DNA of 43,015 bases from Treponema sp. (GTDB lineage: Bacteria; Spirochaetota; Spirochaetia; Treponematales; Treponemataceae): NCBI GenBank assembly GCA_017469785.1, contig JAFUFU010000062.1, positions 1 through 43,015 on the forward strand, given 5' to 3'. Positions 1 to 8,338 of this stretch are shown here, piece after piece. The first letter of the stretch is position 1; the number at the start of each line of letters is the position of its first letter. Made by a program: the position numbers and the translations under genes. The notes below the pieces were generated by a model. It made no database searches. It saw only the letters and a list, made by a program, of their open reading frames with translations, and was not told the DNA's origin.

Positions 1-768
1 AAAAACGGCTGCTTCCTTACGATTCACGCGGGAGCCGGCGGAACCGAGGCCTGTGACTGGGCCTATATGCTTTCGAGAATGTACATCCGCTGGGCAGAGC
101 GCCACGGCTACAAAATGGAAACCGTTGACCTTCAGGAAGACGAGGGCGGAATCAAGAGCACTACGATTCAGATTACAGGTGATTATGTTTACGGTCATTT
201 AAAGGGCGAGGCCGGCGTTCACCGCTTGGTGCGTATCAGCCCATTTGACGCTAACGCGCGAAGGCACACATCCTTCAGCTCGGTCTTCATTTTCCCAATT
301 CTTGACGACACCATCAAAGTGGATATCCGGCCGGAAGATTTGCGTGTCGATACCTACCGCTCAGGCGGAAAGGGCGGCCAGCACGTAAACAAAACCGACT
401 CTGCCGTCCGATTCACCCATATTCCGACCGGCATTGTCGTACAGTGTGACAGCGAGCGAAGCCAGATTATGAACCGGGCCACTTGTATGAACCTCCTCAG
501 GGCAAAACTCTACGCTCATTATGAGGAGGAGAGGGCAAAGGAAACTGCAAAATTCGGCGCTGAAAAAAAGGACATTTCCTGGGGAAACCAGATTCGTTCC
601 TATGTATTCCAGCCATATACAATGGTAAAAGACCACCGCACCAAATTCAGCGTGGGCGACATTCAGGCAGTAATGGACGGAGATATCGACCAATTCATCG
701 ATTCTTTCCTCCAGGCCCAGTGGAAAGGTCTCCCCGTTGGCGGCGACGATGAAGATGAGGATTTGTAA
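1..768 (+). CDS. prfB: Peptide chain release factor 2, C-terminal part (start outside window)
   Basis: Class I release factor RF2, which recognises UGA/UAA in the ribosomal A site and triggers peptidyl-tRNA hydrolysis. The frame is open from base 1, so the 5' end (N-terminal domain and any programmed-frameshift site) lies upstream of the window. Visible are the start of the catalytic domain ([15 protein letters not shown]) and the GGQ loop ([11 protein letters not shown], about 361-393), whose Gln is normally methylated, followed by the conserved region ending in [16 protein letters not shown]2 rather than RF1 is called from [13 protein letters not shown] and the overall RF2-like sequence. 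The ORF ends in TAA at 766-768. Family call certain; 256 codons seen. Confidence 0.97.
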   Translation, partial: KNGCFLTIHAGAGGTEACDWAYMLSRMYIRWAERHGYKMETVDLQEDEGGIKSTTIQITGDYVYGHLKGEAGVHRLVRISPFDANARRHTSFSSVFIFPILDDTIKVDIRPEDLRVDTYRSGGKGGQHVNKTDSAVRFTHIPTGIVVQCDSERSQIMNRATCMNLLRAKLYAHYEEERAKETAKFGAEKKDISWGNQIRSYVFQPYTMVKDHRTKFSVGDIQAVMDGDIDQFIDSFLQAQWKGLPVGGDDEDEDL

Positions 769-770
769 AA

Positions 771-870
771 TCTCTCGCAGAGACCACAGGGTTCACGGAG
801 AACTTTTGTTGGTGGAAAGGGGGGACAACGAGAAAAAAATACTCTCTGTGTGCTCCCCGGCTCTGTGAGG
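771..870. repeat. Imperfect inverted repeat, REP/MITE-like
   Basis: The spacer after prfB holds two C/A/G-rich blocks that are imperfect inverted complements: CTCTCGCAGAGACCACAGG near 773 and CTCCCCGGCTCTGTGAGG near 853-870. The style (CGCAGAG..CACAG..CACGGAG) resembles small palindromic repeats dispersed in many bacterial genomes. No coding potential is convincing here. Whether it is repeated in this genome needs a genome search. Confidence 0.4.
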
Positions 871-926
871 AAGTTAAAAATGAAAAATCTGCGGAAATCT
901 TTGCATATCTGTGGATAAATTTTAAA

Positions 927-2681
927 ATGAAGAAAGTTCTTTTCGCTCTGATTTTCACTTTTCTCGCTTTTTGTGCCTTTTCTGACAATTGGACGCTGGG
1001 GGTGATGGAGTTTTCTTTCAAGCAGATTCAAAAACGTCAGGAAAGTTCTGCCCTTGCCGCCAAAATTCTTCCCCAGCTTATCATTGAGCAGTTCTCCAAC
1101 AGCGAGATGCGTACCATACCTGCGGCCGAAGAACTGGACCGAAAACTTAAAGAGCTTCAAACGGCTCGGCTCACCCTTTTTTTGCAGCTTTCAAAAGAAT
1201 ACAAAACAAGAGATTCCCTGATTCTCACGAAGACAAAGCCTAAGGCATTGGAAAAGGCGATTCGTGAGCAGATGGAGAAAATCCGGGACATAGAGATTCA
1301 GATTGATGAGAACCTTGAGAATGTCCAGAAAATCAAGTCTGAGTACTTGCCGAAAATCGAACATGAAAAAGAAATCGCTGATGGCAAGGAAAAATCTGCC
1401 GGAAAAAACGATGATATGTTTTTCCCCCTCAGGCTTCCTTTTCAGTTTTTTCGCCGGGACGCTCAGGACAAAGTTATTACGGAAGACATTGTCCTCTATA
1501 AAAACGATGCCACCGCTCTGTTTCAGCCTTCCGAAAATGCCCTTGAAGCAGGTTTTTCATCCTGGGCTTTCGAGCAGGAGGTTCTCAACGGAAAAATCAA
1601 CGGCCTTATCACAGGCGAAATTACCTGTTATGGTGATTACTGTTCAGTTACTGTCAATCTCCGTATTTACCCGGGCGGCCAGATTCTTGGAACGGTCACT
1701 GAGGTCGGCCTTTTGAGCGATTTGATGCCTCTGGCCAATTTGATTGCCCGAAATCTTGATTCAAAAATCGCGAACGCTCTGCCTGTTCTTCTTGAATTTG
1801 AGATTGAGCCACGGGAAGCCGCTCCTCTTGCAAAAATCACCGTGGACGGCGTTGTTTTTCCCCTTACAAAAACTGACGGAACTTTTGAGAATAAAATCAT
1901 TGATGAATCGGGAATCCATCACATAAATATCGAGGTCGCGGGATATGAGCCTTTGGCTTTTTCCTATTCTTTTACGAATGACAGTCATTTCTTCATCCAT
2001 GCAAATCTGGCGCCCAGAGTGCAGGGGCTCGCCCACATCCATCTGAAAAAATATCGTGATGGTGTTTTCCATACCTACGGTCTCCTGCAGAATCCTGTGA
2101 CGGAGGAAGCTCCTTTTGCCGAGCTGAAAGTGAACGGTAAAAATGTTCTCGGCGTTTTTTCGGTTCCCAAAGTGAATGAGGACGATTCTGACTCAAGCAA
2201 TATCGCTTTCTTTAAGATTGATGAAAATTCTGCTTTTGACGGAGCGAATCTCGTGGTGAACGTAAAGCCTTTTGACCGGGCCTCAAACATTGACAAACGG
2301 AGACGCTGGATGTACACGGCTTATACGGCATTGATTTGTTCCTTGCCGTTCACGTTCTATACCCTGGGAGAATTCACTTCAGAAAATAACGCCTATATGC
2401 AGGGACTCGGGGACAAGGACAAGCTGCTGTCTTTGCAGAGTCAGGCCAATATTGCGCTGGGAATAACGTCGGTTTTTGGGGTGTGGGCAGGAATTGAGCT
2501 GGTTCGGTATCTTTGGGCCGCTGACCGGGTTCTTCCTGCAAATGCAAAAATCGACAAAAAGACAAAATTCACGTTTGAGACTTTTGTTCCCGGAGATTCT
2601 GATATTGAAAATCCGGAAACAAGCGATGACGAATCTTATACGGAAAAAATAATTGAAACGGACGAAACCTTCGTTCAATAA
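927..2681 (+). CDS. Secreted/periplasmic protein of unknown function
   Basis: I do not recognise this 584-residue protein. It has a clear N-terminal signal peptide (MKKVLFALIFTFLAFCAFS, cleavage probably near residue 19). Residues about 75-150 are Lys/Glu-rich with coiled-coil character. A middle region (about 200-400) looks beta-rich and may be a PEGA-like or carbohydrate-binding-like fold. Two hydrophobic stretches near residues 455-475 and 505-530 look like membrane helices, so the C-terminal tail, which is acidic, may be cytoplasmic. ATG 927 has only a weak ribosome-binding site. It ends 13 bp before ftsY and is probably co-transcribed with it. A role in envelope biogenesis is a guess from the neighbouring secretion genes only. 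Confidence 0.8.
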   Translation: MKKVLFALIFTFLAFCAFSDNWTLGVMEFSFKQIQKRQESSALAAKILPQLIIEQFSNSEMRTIPAAEELDRKLKELQTARLTLFLQLSKEYKTRDSLILTKTKPKALEKAIREQMEKIRDIEIQIDENLENVQKIKSEYLPKIEHEKEIADGKEKSAGKNDDMFFPLRLPFQFFRRDAQDKVITEDIVLYKNDATALFQPSENALEAGFSSWAFEQEVLNGKINGLITGEITCYGDYCSVTVNLRIYPGGQILGTVTEVGLLSDLMPLANLIARNLDSKIANALPVLLEFEIEPREAAPLAKITVDGVVFPLTKTDGTFENKIIDESGIHHINIEVAGYEPLAFSYSFTNDSHFFIHANLAPRVQGLAHIHLKKYRDGVFHTYGLLQNPVTEEAPFAELKVNGKNVLGVFSVPKVNEDDSDSSNIAFFKIDENSAFDGANLVVNVKPFDRASNIDKRRRWMYTAYTALICSLPFTFYTLGEFTSENNAYMQGLGDKDKLLSLQSQANIALGITSVFGVWAGIELVRYLWAADRVLPANAKIDKKTKFTFETFVPGDSDIENPETSDDESYTEKIIETDETFVQ

Positions 2682-2694
2682 AAGTGAGGATATT

Positions 2695-3561
2695 ATGGCT
2701 AGACTTTCTTTTGCGCAGGCGTTCAAGAATCTTTTCGGCTCGAAAAAAATCGATGCGGAGTTTTTTGACGATTTGACGGATGCCCTTGTAGAGGGAGACA
2801 TTGGCGCAAAAATGGCATACGAGCTTACGGAAGAACTTGAGCATATTTGCCGAGAGAAAAAAATCTCTGACGAGGGCGAGATAAAATCAGAATTGAAGCG
2901 TATTCTCTCATCCTATGTAAAAAGCTGCGAATTTGTACCCGAAAAGGGCAAGGTGAACATTTACATGCTTCTCGGTGTGAATGGGGTCGGAAAAACAACG
3001 ACCGCCGCAAAAATCGCAAAACTATATAAGGAAAGAGGGGAAAGCGTAATCATGGCTGCCAGCGATACTTTCCGTGCGGCGGCCGAAGAACAGCTTGAGA
3101 TGCACGGTGAGCGTCTGGGCATCCGGGTAATCTCTCACCAGCATGGAAGCGACCCCAGCGCAGTTGTTTTTGACGCGGCTCAGTCTGCCCGTTCTGGCGG
3201 CGGTGGTCTTATCATAGCTGATACGGCCGGTCGTCTGCATAATAAAGAAAATCTGGTGAGGGAGCTTCAGAAAATCGACAGAATTGCCGCTCAAAAGGCT
3301 GATGCCGGCTGCTTTAAAAAACTGCTGGTGATTGACGGAACTACCGGACAGAATGCGCTCCGGCAGGCTGAGGTTTTTTCAGAGTCTGTAGGCTTAGATG
3401 CAATCGTGATTACAAAATACGATTCTACGGCCCGCGGTGGTTGTGCCTTTACAATCGGAAAGCAGCTTTCGCTTCCAGTGGCATTTGTATGTACCGGTGA
3501 AAAATACGAAAATATCCAGGCTTTTGACAGCGAGAAATACGTCGAGGAATTTTTAGGATAG
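2695..3561 (+). CDS. ftsY: Signal recognition particle receptor FtsY
   Basis: SRP-GTPase that docks the SRP-ribosome complex at the inner membrane for co-translational insertion. I chose ATG 2695 (288 aa) over an in-frame ATG at 2653, because a GTGAGGA ribosome-binding site sits just upstream of 2695 and the preceding 14 codons overlap the upstream gene. An N domain (about 1-85) is followed by the G domain: P-loop GVNGVGKTTT (94-103), DTFRAAAEEQL (SRP-GTPase insertion box), DTAGR, and TKYDSTARGG. The acidic A domain of E. coli FtsY is absent, as in many short FtsY proteins. All GTPase motifs are intact. Confidence 0.96.
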   Translation: MARLSFAQAFKNLFGSKKIDAEFFDDLTDALVEGDIGAKMAYELTEELEHICREKKISDEGEIKSELKRILSSYVKSCEFVPEKGKVNIYMLLGVNGVGKTTTAAKIAKLYKERGESVIMAASDTFRAAAEEQLEMHGERLGIRVISHQHGSDPSAVVFDAAQSARSGGGGLIIADTAGRLHNKENLVRELQKIDRIAAQKADAGCFKKLLVIDGTTGQNALRQAEVFSESVGLDAIVITKYDSTARGGCAFTIGKQLSLPVAFVCTGEKYENIQAFDSEKYVEEFLG

Positions 3562-3564
3562 TCC

Positions 3565-4878
3565 GTGGCTTTCATACACAAATGTTTTTCAGCCTTGTTT
3601 TTACTCATTCCGGCTTTTGCCTGTTCTGCACCTGCTGTCTCTGTATCGGAGCAGAATGCCCTTGATTACCTACGCTTGAGGGCATTTGAGATGACTCGCC
3701 TTAATATCGTTTCCATGGCGCCAGGGGCCGATGCTCCCGCTTCAATATCTCAGATATCATCCCGCATAATGTCGAGGCACAGGATTTCTTCGGTTCTGCA
3801 CAGGCCTGTCTATCTTTATGAGTATTATAATCCTGATAAACTGGGACTTATCGACGGGTGTGTATCCTCGGAAGATTTTTATTCTCTTTTGCCGGGCCCG
3901 GAGGATGAGATTTCAGAAAACGGCTATGACTGGATTGACTATCTGCTTTTATCCATGAGCGCGGATGCGAAGTATTCGGATTCAAGTCAGCTTGACATAA
4001 ACGATGGCTCCAGAATCCTTGAAATGCTTGAGAATAATGACGGAAGGGGAATTGACGGTCTTGAAGAGGCAAAAAAAACAGAAGAATTGCCCCTGGAATT
4101 TTCTTACAGCAGAAAGGACGGCTCTCTCAGGCGTTTCTCCTATGACGGCGAGCAATTTGCCGTATGGAAGGAAGGTGATGACACTGTTCTCGTGAATTAT
4201 TATGGCGGCAAGCTGACCAGAAAATATTTTGACTCTTTGTACCGGCTTTCAAAAACGGAAATGCTGAAAATGGCATCGACTGCAAAAAAAATGAATCTTG
4301 AAAAATCTATTGAATATTCCTATTCGGGGGAGAGTACTTTGCCGGTGTCATCAGTGGAGGAGATGATTTCTGAAAAGAAGCGGGTTGAAAATCACTACGA
4401 TGAAAGCGGACGGATTATCTCGCAGCTTGAAAGTCACTATGAAGAGGATTCTGCAAAAATCTCCAAAAATGAGAAAAAAGGAAAAAGTACTGAAAATCCG
4501 GGGAAAACACTTCTTCTCAATGACAAAAGCACTTCAAAAAGGTATGATGCTGAAGGCCGCGTGATTGAGGAAGAAACCTCTTTTTGGACTTACAGGCTCA
4601 ATTCATTCGGAAAGCGCATCGTCGAAAATCGGACTGTCAGAAATGAATATGATTATTCGGATGTCACCGAGGAAAACGATGGCAAACCCAATCAAAAGTT
4701 CTACGAGAATGGTGAATTGCACCTTGAGCGGAAGTATACTGGACCTGATTCCTATTCAGAAACCCTTTATTTTGAAGGCGGATTTTCTGTCAAACTTCTT
4801 TATGAGGGCGGAAGCAAGAAAACGGAGATAATCTATATGAATAATGTTGAGCAGAGGAGGCGGAATTTTGACTATTAA
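3565..4878 (+). CDS. Putative lipoprotein/secreted protein with YD-like C-terminal repeats
   Basis: Unrecognised 437-residue exported protein starting at GTG 3565, three bases after the ftsY stop. The N-terminus (MAFIHKCFSALFLLIPAFAC) is a signal peptide. AFAC could serve as a loose spirochaetal lipobox with Cys20 lipidated, but a signal peptidase I site after AFACSAPA is also possible. The C-terminal half has degenerate motifs of the type YDESGRI, YDAEGRV and FYENGEL spaced through residues about 285-420. These resemble the short beta-hairpin (YD or MORN-like toxin-antitoxin) repeats common in secreted treponemal proteins. It overlaps the lolC start, so it is in the lol operon and may be an early client or an assembly factor (inference). 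Confidence 0.75.
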   Translation: MAFIHKCFSALFLLIPAFACSAPAVSVSEQNALDYLRLRAFEMTRLNIVSMAPGADAPASISQISSRIMSRHRISSVLHRPVYLYEYYNPDKLGLIDGCVSSEDFYSLLPGPEDEISENGYDWIDYLLLSMSADAKYSDSSQLDINDGSRILEMLENNDGRGIDGLEEAKKTEELPLEFSYSRKDGSLRRFSYDGEQFAVWKEGDDTVLVNYYGGKLTRKYFDSLYRLSKTEMLKMASTAKKMNLEKSIEYSYSGESTLPVSSVEEMISEKKRVENHYDESGRIISQLESHYEEDSAKISKNEKKGKSTENPGKTLLLNDKSTSKRYDAEGRVIEEETSFWTYRLNSFGKRIVENRTVRNEYDYSDVTEENDGKPNQKFYENGELHLERKYTGPDSYSETLYFEGGFSVKLLYEGGSKKTEIIYMNNVEQRRRNFDY

Positions 4879-6205
4879 GAATCCCTTTTCTGGACTTTTT
4901 GACATAAAAAAAACATCGCTGCCATGGATTTTCTTTGTATCGCGACGCTTTGCGAAAGTTGACCGGAAGGGCGGCTCTGCTGTCACTTCGACACTTGCTT
5001 CCCTTGGAATCTGTTTCGGCGTAATGACTCTCATAACTGTCATAAGCGTAATGAACGGCTTTCAGCACAGTTTCATTGATGTCATTATGGAAGTCAGTTC
5101 TTATCATATCCGTGTTGAGGGGGCTGGCCCTGATTCTGCCGTTCCTGCCGATAAATTCGAAGAATTCTGTTCCGAGGAGAAACTCATAAAATCCTTTACG
5201 CCATTCTATGAGGCTGAGAGTCTTGTGGTCGGAAAAACAGGCAAAGAAGCCGCCGCCATGATAAAAGCCCTTCCGCCTGAAGTCTGCGAGCTGGATGCCG
5301 GTTTCAAGGCTCAGGTAACGATGATTGCCGGAAGTTTTGATATTTCAGAAGAAAACTCAATCGTCATCGGTTCTGACCTTTCCAGAAAAACAGGTGCCCG
5401 GCTTGGAAGCGAAATCAATCTATACGCGCTTTCTGGCGGCTCTGACGTGGATTTGTTCTCTTCCGACCGAATCTTCAAGGTCACAGGAATCTTTCATACC
5501 GGATATGCAGACATAAATTCTGCTTTTGCATTCATAAGTGACTCCGACGGCAAAAAATATTTCGGAAAAAGCGCAAAATGCATATATGGAATCAAGCTTA
5601 CCGATATTGAGCAGGATGGAAAGGAAATAGCACGAATCGCGTCGAAATTCCCATCCTTAAAAGCCGAGTCCTGGAAAATGTTCAACCGTTCATTCTTCGG
5701 TGCCTTGCAGGTCGAAAAAAATATGCTCATGGTTCTTGTTTTCCTGATTTTTGTTGTCGTGGCAATCAATATTTTCAATGGAATGCGCAGGATGGTTTAT
5801 GAGCGCAGGGAAGAAATCAGCGTGCTTACGGCTTTCGGTGGCCGCCCCTCTGCGATACAGTCGATTTTTGTTATGCAGGGCTTCTTGACAGGCGTGGCTG
5901 GTGCTGTTCCCGGTGCGGCTCTGGGCTTGTTTCTTTCCATAAATATGGAAAGTGTATTTATTCTGCTTTCCAAGCTTTCCTACTATGCGACTTTGTTTTC
6001 CGCCATGCTGCTGAATCCAGCCAACGGAGAGTTCGTGAGGGAAAATCCGATGTTCCTTCTGTATGCGACTATTCCCCCAAAAATTATCCTGCATGAAGTC
6101 GTAATGATTACATTGTTCGGTATATGTTCTTCACTGCTTGCGGCTTTTTTAGCCAGCCGTGGAATCCTGAAAATGACAGTCGTTGAGGTGATGAGAGATG
6201 AGTGA
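4868..6205 (+). CDS. lolC: Lipoprotein-releasing ABC transporter permease (LolC/LolE family)
   Basis: Membrane subunit of the LolCDE machine that extracts mature lipoproteins from the inner membrane and hands them to the periplasmic carrier. I favour TTG 4868 (445 aa), because a perfect AGGAGG (4855-4860) sits 7 bp upstream. An in-frame ATG at 4844 would add 8 residues and lacks such a site. Topology is typical: one helix near residues 40-60 (TSTLASLGICFGVMTLITVISVM), a large periplasmic MacB-like domain, then three C-terminal helices of the FtsX fold (about 285-445) containing the ERREEISVLTAFGG coupling region. It overlaps the upstream gene by 11 bp and lolD by 8 bp, so translation is likely coupled. 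Confidence 0.9.
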   Translation: MTIKNPFSGLFDIKKTSLPWIFFVSRRFAKVDRKGGSAVTSTLASLGICFGVMTLITVISVMNGFQHSFIDVIMEVSSYHIRVEGAGPDSAVPADKFEEFCSEEKLIKSFTPFYEAESLVVGKTGKEAAAMIKALPPEVCELDAGFKAQVTMIAGSFDISEENSIVIGSDLSRKTGARLGSEINLYALSGGSDVDLFSSDRIFKVTGIFHTGYADINSAFAFISDSDGKKYFGKSAKCIYGIKLTDIEQDGKEIARIASKFPSLKAESWKMFNRSFFGALQVEKNMLMVLVFLIFVVVAINIFNGMRRMVYERREEISVLTAFGGRPSAIQSIFVMQGFLTGVAGAVPGAALGLFLSINMESVFILLSKLSYYATLFSAMLLNPANGEFVRENPMFLLYATIPPKIILHEVVMITLFGICSSLLAAFLASRGILKMTVVEVMRDE

Positions 6206-6884
6206 GATTATTGTAAACGTAAAATCCCTGGAAAAAACATACAAAACTGACAGTGAGACCCTGACGATTCTGAAAGATTTGAATCTGGAAATCGAGGAAG
6301 GCTCTAAAATCACGATTGTCGGCGAGAGTGGCAGCGGTAAGAGCACTTTCCTCAATATCATCGGCGGTCTGGACAACGCAACCAGCGGTTCTGTTGTCTG
6401 CGGTGAATATGACCTTTCTCATCTTGATGAAAAGATGCTTTCAAAATATCGCTCTCGTTTTCTCGGGCTTATTTTTCAGTTTCACTATCTCCTGAAAGAT
6501 TTTACGGCCCTTGAGAATGCCTATCTTCCTTCCATTATGGCCGGACTCCCCAAAAAAGAGGCAGTTGAAAAGGCAAGCCAGCTTTTGCGCGATGTGGGGC
6601 TTGAGAAACGAATGCATCATCTTCCCAGCCAGCTTTCAGGCGGTGAGAGACAGAGGGTTGCCGTGGCCCGCTCCCTCATGAACGACCCTCAGCTTATCCT
6701 TGCGGACGAGCCGACGGGAAACCTTGATCCTCAGAATGCTTCCATGATTGGAGACCTGCTTTTCTCTGTGGTAGATAAATACAAGAAAACTCTGCTTTTG
6801 GTTACTCACGATACGAAACTCGCGAAAAAGGGCGATATCTGTTATTCAATAAAAAACGCGCGCCTTGAAGCCGTAAGCATATAG
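6198..6884 (+). CDS. lolD: Lipoprotein-releasing ABC transporter ATPase LolD
   Basis: Cytoplasmic ATPase of LolCDE, 228 aa (usual size). Visible are Walker A GESGSGKST (about 42-50), a Q-loop region FQFHYLLKDFTALENAYLP typical of the LolD/MacB/FtsE group, signature LSGGERQRVAVARSL, Walker B LILADEPTGNLD and the switch His in LLVTHD. It starts inside the 3' end of lolC with a GAGG-type ribosome-binding site and is followed after 9 bp by the second permease. No defect seen. Confidence 0.95.
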   Translation: MSEIIVNVKSLEKTYKTDSETLTILKDLNLEIEEGSKITIVGESGSGKSTFLNIIGGLDNATSGSVVCGEYDLSHLDEKMLSKYRSRFLGLIFQFHYLLKDFTALENAYLPSIMAGLPKKEAVEKASQLLRDVGLEKRMHHLPSQLSGGERQRVAVARSLMNDPQLILADEPTGNLDPQNASMIGDLLFSVVDKYKKTLLLVTHDTKLAKKGDICYSIKNARLEAVSI

Positions 6885-6893
6885 GGGATTGGC

Positions 6894-8222
6894 ATGACAT
6901 TTTCTTCATCGCTTTTGATTGCTTCTAGATTTTTGTTTCCCCGGACCGGCAAAAAATCAAATGCCCGGCGGAGTCTCTTCGGAGCGTTCGTGTGCATTGG
7001 AATCAGTCTCGTGCCCCTTATCATGGTGCTTACGGTGTCAGACGGCATGATTAAGGGAATCACCGAGCGCATGATAGGTCTTGCCTCATCTCATTTGCAG
7101 CTTGTCCTTTATCCGAACTCCGAATACTCTGAAAATGCTGAGAACATGCGGATTCTAGCTGATGTGATGAAAAAATACGACCCGGCTGTCAAAGCTGTTT
7201 ACCCGGAGCTGCAGGGAATAGGACTTGCTTCTTCCTCAAAAGGCCGCTTCGGAGCTTCAATCCGGGCTGTGGAAAGCGATGTTTTCGAGAAAAATCCTGC
7301 TTTTGCCTCTCTTTTTGAAATCCTTGAAGGCACAACGGATTTATCGGGGAGAAACTCCTGCGTTCTAGGGAAAAAACTTGCTTCCGACTTGGGGGTAAAG
7401 GCTGGCGGAACCGTACGGTTGATTACCACAAAAGAAAATTCGGCCGGAAAAATGATGCCTAAAATCACGCCTCTTAAAGTGAGCGGAATCGTCTCGTCAG
7501 GCTATCAGGAGCTTGATTCCCTCTGGCTTTTTGTCTCCCTTGAAAACGGCTTTAATCTCGTCTCTCTTTCTTCCGGCACGGCCCTTTTCGGAATCGAGAC
7601 TGAGGATGCTTTTTCTATGAATCTTGAAAAAACATACAGAAGTCTTTCTTCCTTCCTGTCATCGGCCGGGCGTCTTTACCGCTGGAACGATTTGAACGGT
7701 GCCCAATACGAAAATTTTGCCTCAACCCAGATTATGCTGATTTTCATTATGATGCTGATTGTTCTTGTGGCTTCCGTGAATATTTCAAGCGCCCTGGTCA
7801 TGCTGGTCATGGAACGTAAAAAAGAAATTTCCATTCTTAAAAGTCTGGGTGGAAGTTCCAACGGAATAGCCCTGTCATTCATCATCACTGGAACAGTGAC
7901 AGGCGCCCTGGGAGTGCTCTTCGGTCTGCCTCTGGGTCTTTTCTGCTCCCTTCATTTCAGTCAGATTATGGCCGGAATCGAATTTATTGTAAACTGCGCC
8001 GCCAAAGTCATATCATTTGTTTCAAGCGGAAATCTCTCTGATTTTGTTCCAGTGCATCTTCTGGACGAAGCTTTTTACTTGCAGAATTTTTCAATTGTGA
8101 TTCCCTTGCCGAAAATACTCTTGATTGCCTTGGGAACCATAGTCCTTTCCCTTTTGGTCAGCTTGATTCCTGCCCTCAAGGCCGGCAAAGAAAAGCCCAT
8201 TGAAACATTGCGTAAGATTTAA
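6894..8222 (+). CDS. lolE: Lipoprotein-releasing ABC transporter permease (second LolC/LolE paralogue)
   Basis: Second FtsX-type permease, 442 aa, starting at ATG 6894 with an AGGGGAT ribosome-binding site 6 bp upstream. N-terminal motif LFGAFVCIGISLVPLIMVLTV is the first membrane helix. A periplasmic domain follows, then C-terminal helices around 280-440 including MERKKEISILKSLGGSS, the coupling segment facing LolD. The C/E assignment of the two permeases rests on gene order only. With separate C and E genes the complex would be a heterodimer as in E. coli, not the single LolF form. It is the last gene of this unit: a 116-bp gap with a strong new promoter follows. Confidence 0.88.
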   Translation: MTFSSSLLIASRFLFPRTGKKSNARRSLFGAFVCIGISLVPLIMVLTVSDGMIKGITERMIGLASSHLQLVLYPNSEYSENAENMRILADVMKKYDPAVKAVYPELQGIGLASSSKGRFGASIRAVESDVFEKNPAFASLFEILEGTTDLSGRNSCVLGKKLASDLGVKAGGTVRLITTKENSAGKMMPKITPLKVSGIVSSGYQELDSLWLFVSLENGFNLVSLSSGTALFGIETEDAFSMNLEKTYRSLSSFLSSAGRLYRWNDLNGAQYENFASTQIMLIFIMMLIVLVASVNISSALVMLVMERKKEISILKSLGGSSNGIALSFIITGTVTGALGVLFGLPLGLFCSLHFSQIMAGIEFIVNCAAKVISFVSSGNLSDFVPVHLLDEAFYLQNFSIVIPLPKILLIALGTIVLSLLVSLIPALKAGKEKPIETLRKI

Positions 8223-8242
8223 GAGTGTGACACGGATTGGTT

Positions 8243-8265
8243 TTATTGCAAAAAATTTGCAATAA
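8243..8265. promoter_or_regulatory. 23-bp palindromic operator, copy 1
   Basis: Perfect inverted repeat with arms TTATTGCAAA and TTTGCAATAA around an AAA centre. It ends exactly 12 bp before the -35 box at 8278. A copy with one changed base lies at 15851-15873 with the same 12-bp gap to the next -35 box. The centre is at about -59 from the predicted start site, a position usual for class I activators. It has no T-tract, so it is not an intrinsic terminator. The binding protein is unknown. Confidence 0.75.
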
Positions 8266-8277
8266 GGAAATATTTCC

Positions 8278-8306
8278 TTGACAGTTTTACCCCACTAATC
8301 TATGTT
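8278..8306 (+). promoter_or_regulatory. Sigma70-type promoter of the ABC/TonB/ECF operon
   Basis: TTGACA (8278-8283), 17-bp spacer, TATGTT (8301-8306). Predicted start near 8313, about 26 bp before the first ABC gene. A CTAA-N6-TTAG inverted repeat (8294-8307) overlaps the -10 box and could be a second operator. Confidence 0.8.
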
Positions 8307-8338
8307 AGCATATTCAAATCTTTGGTGGGTGTTTTTTT

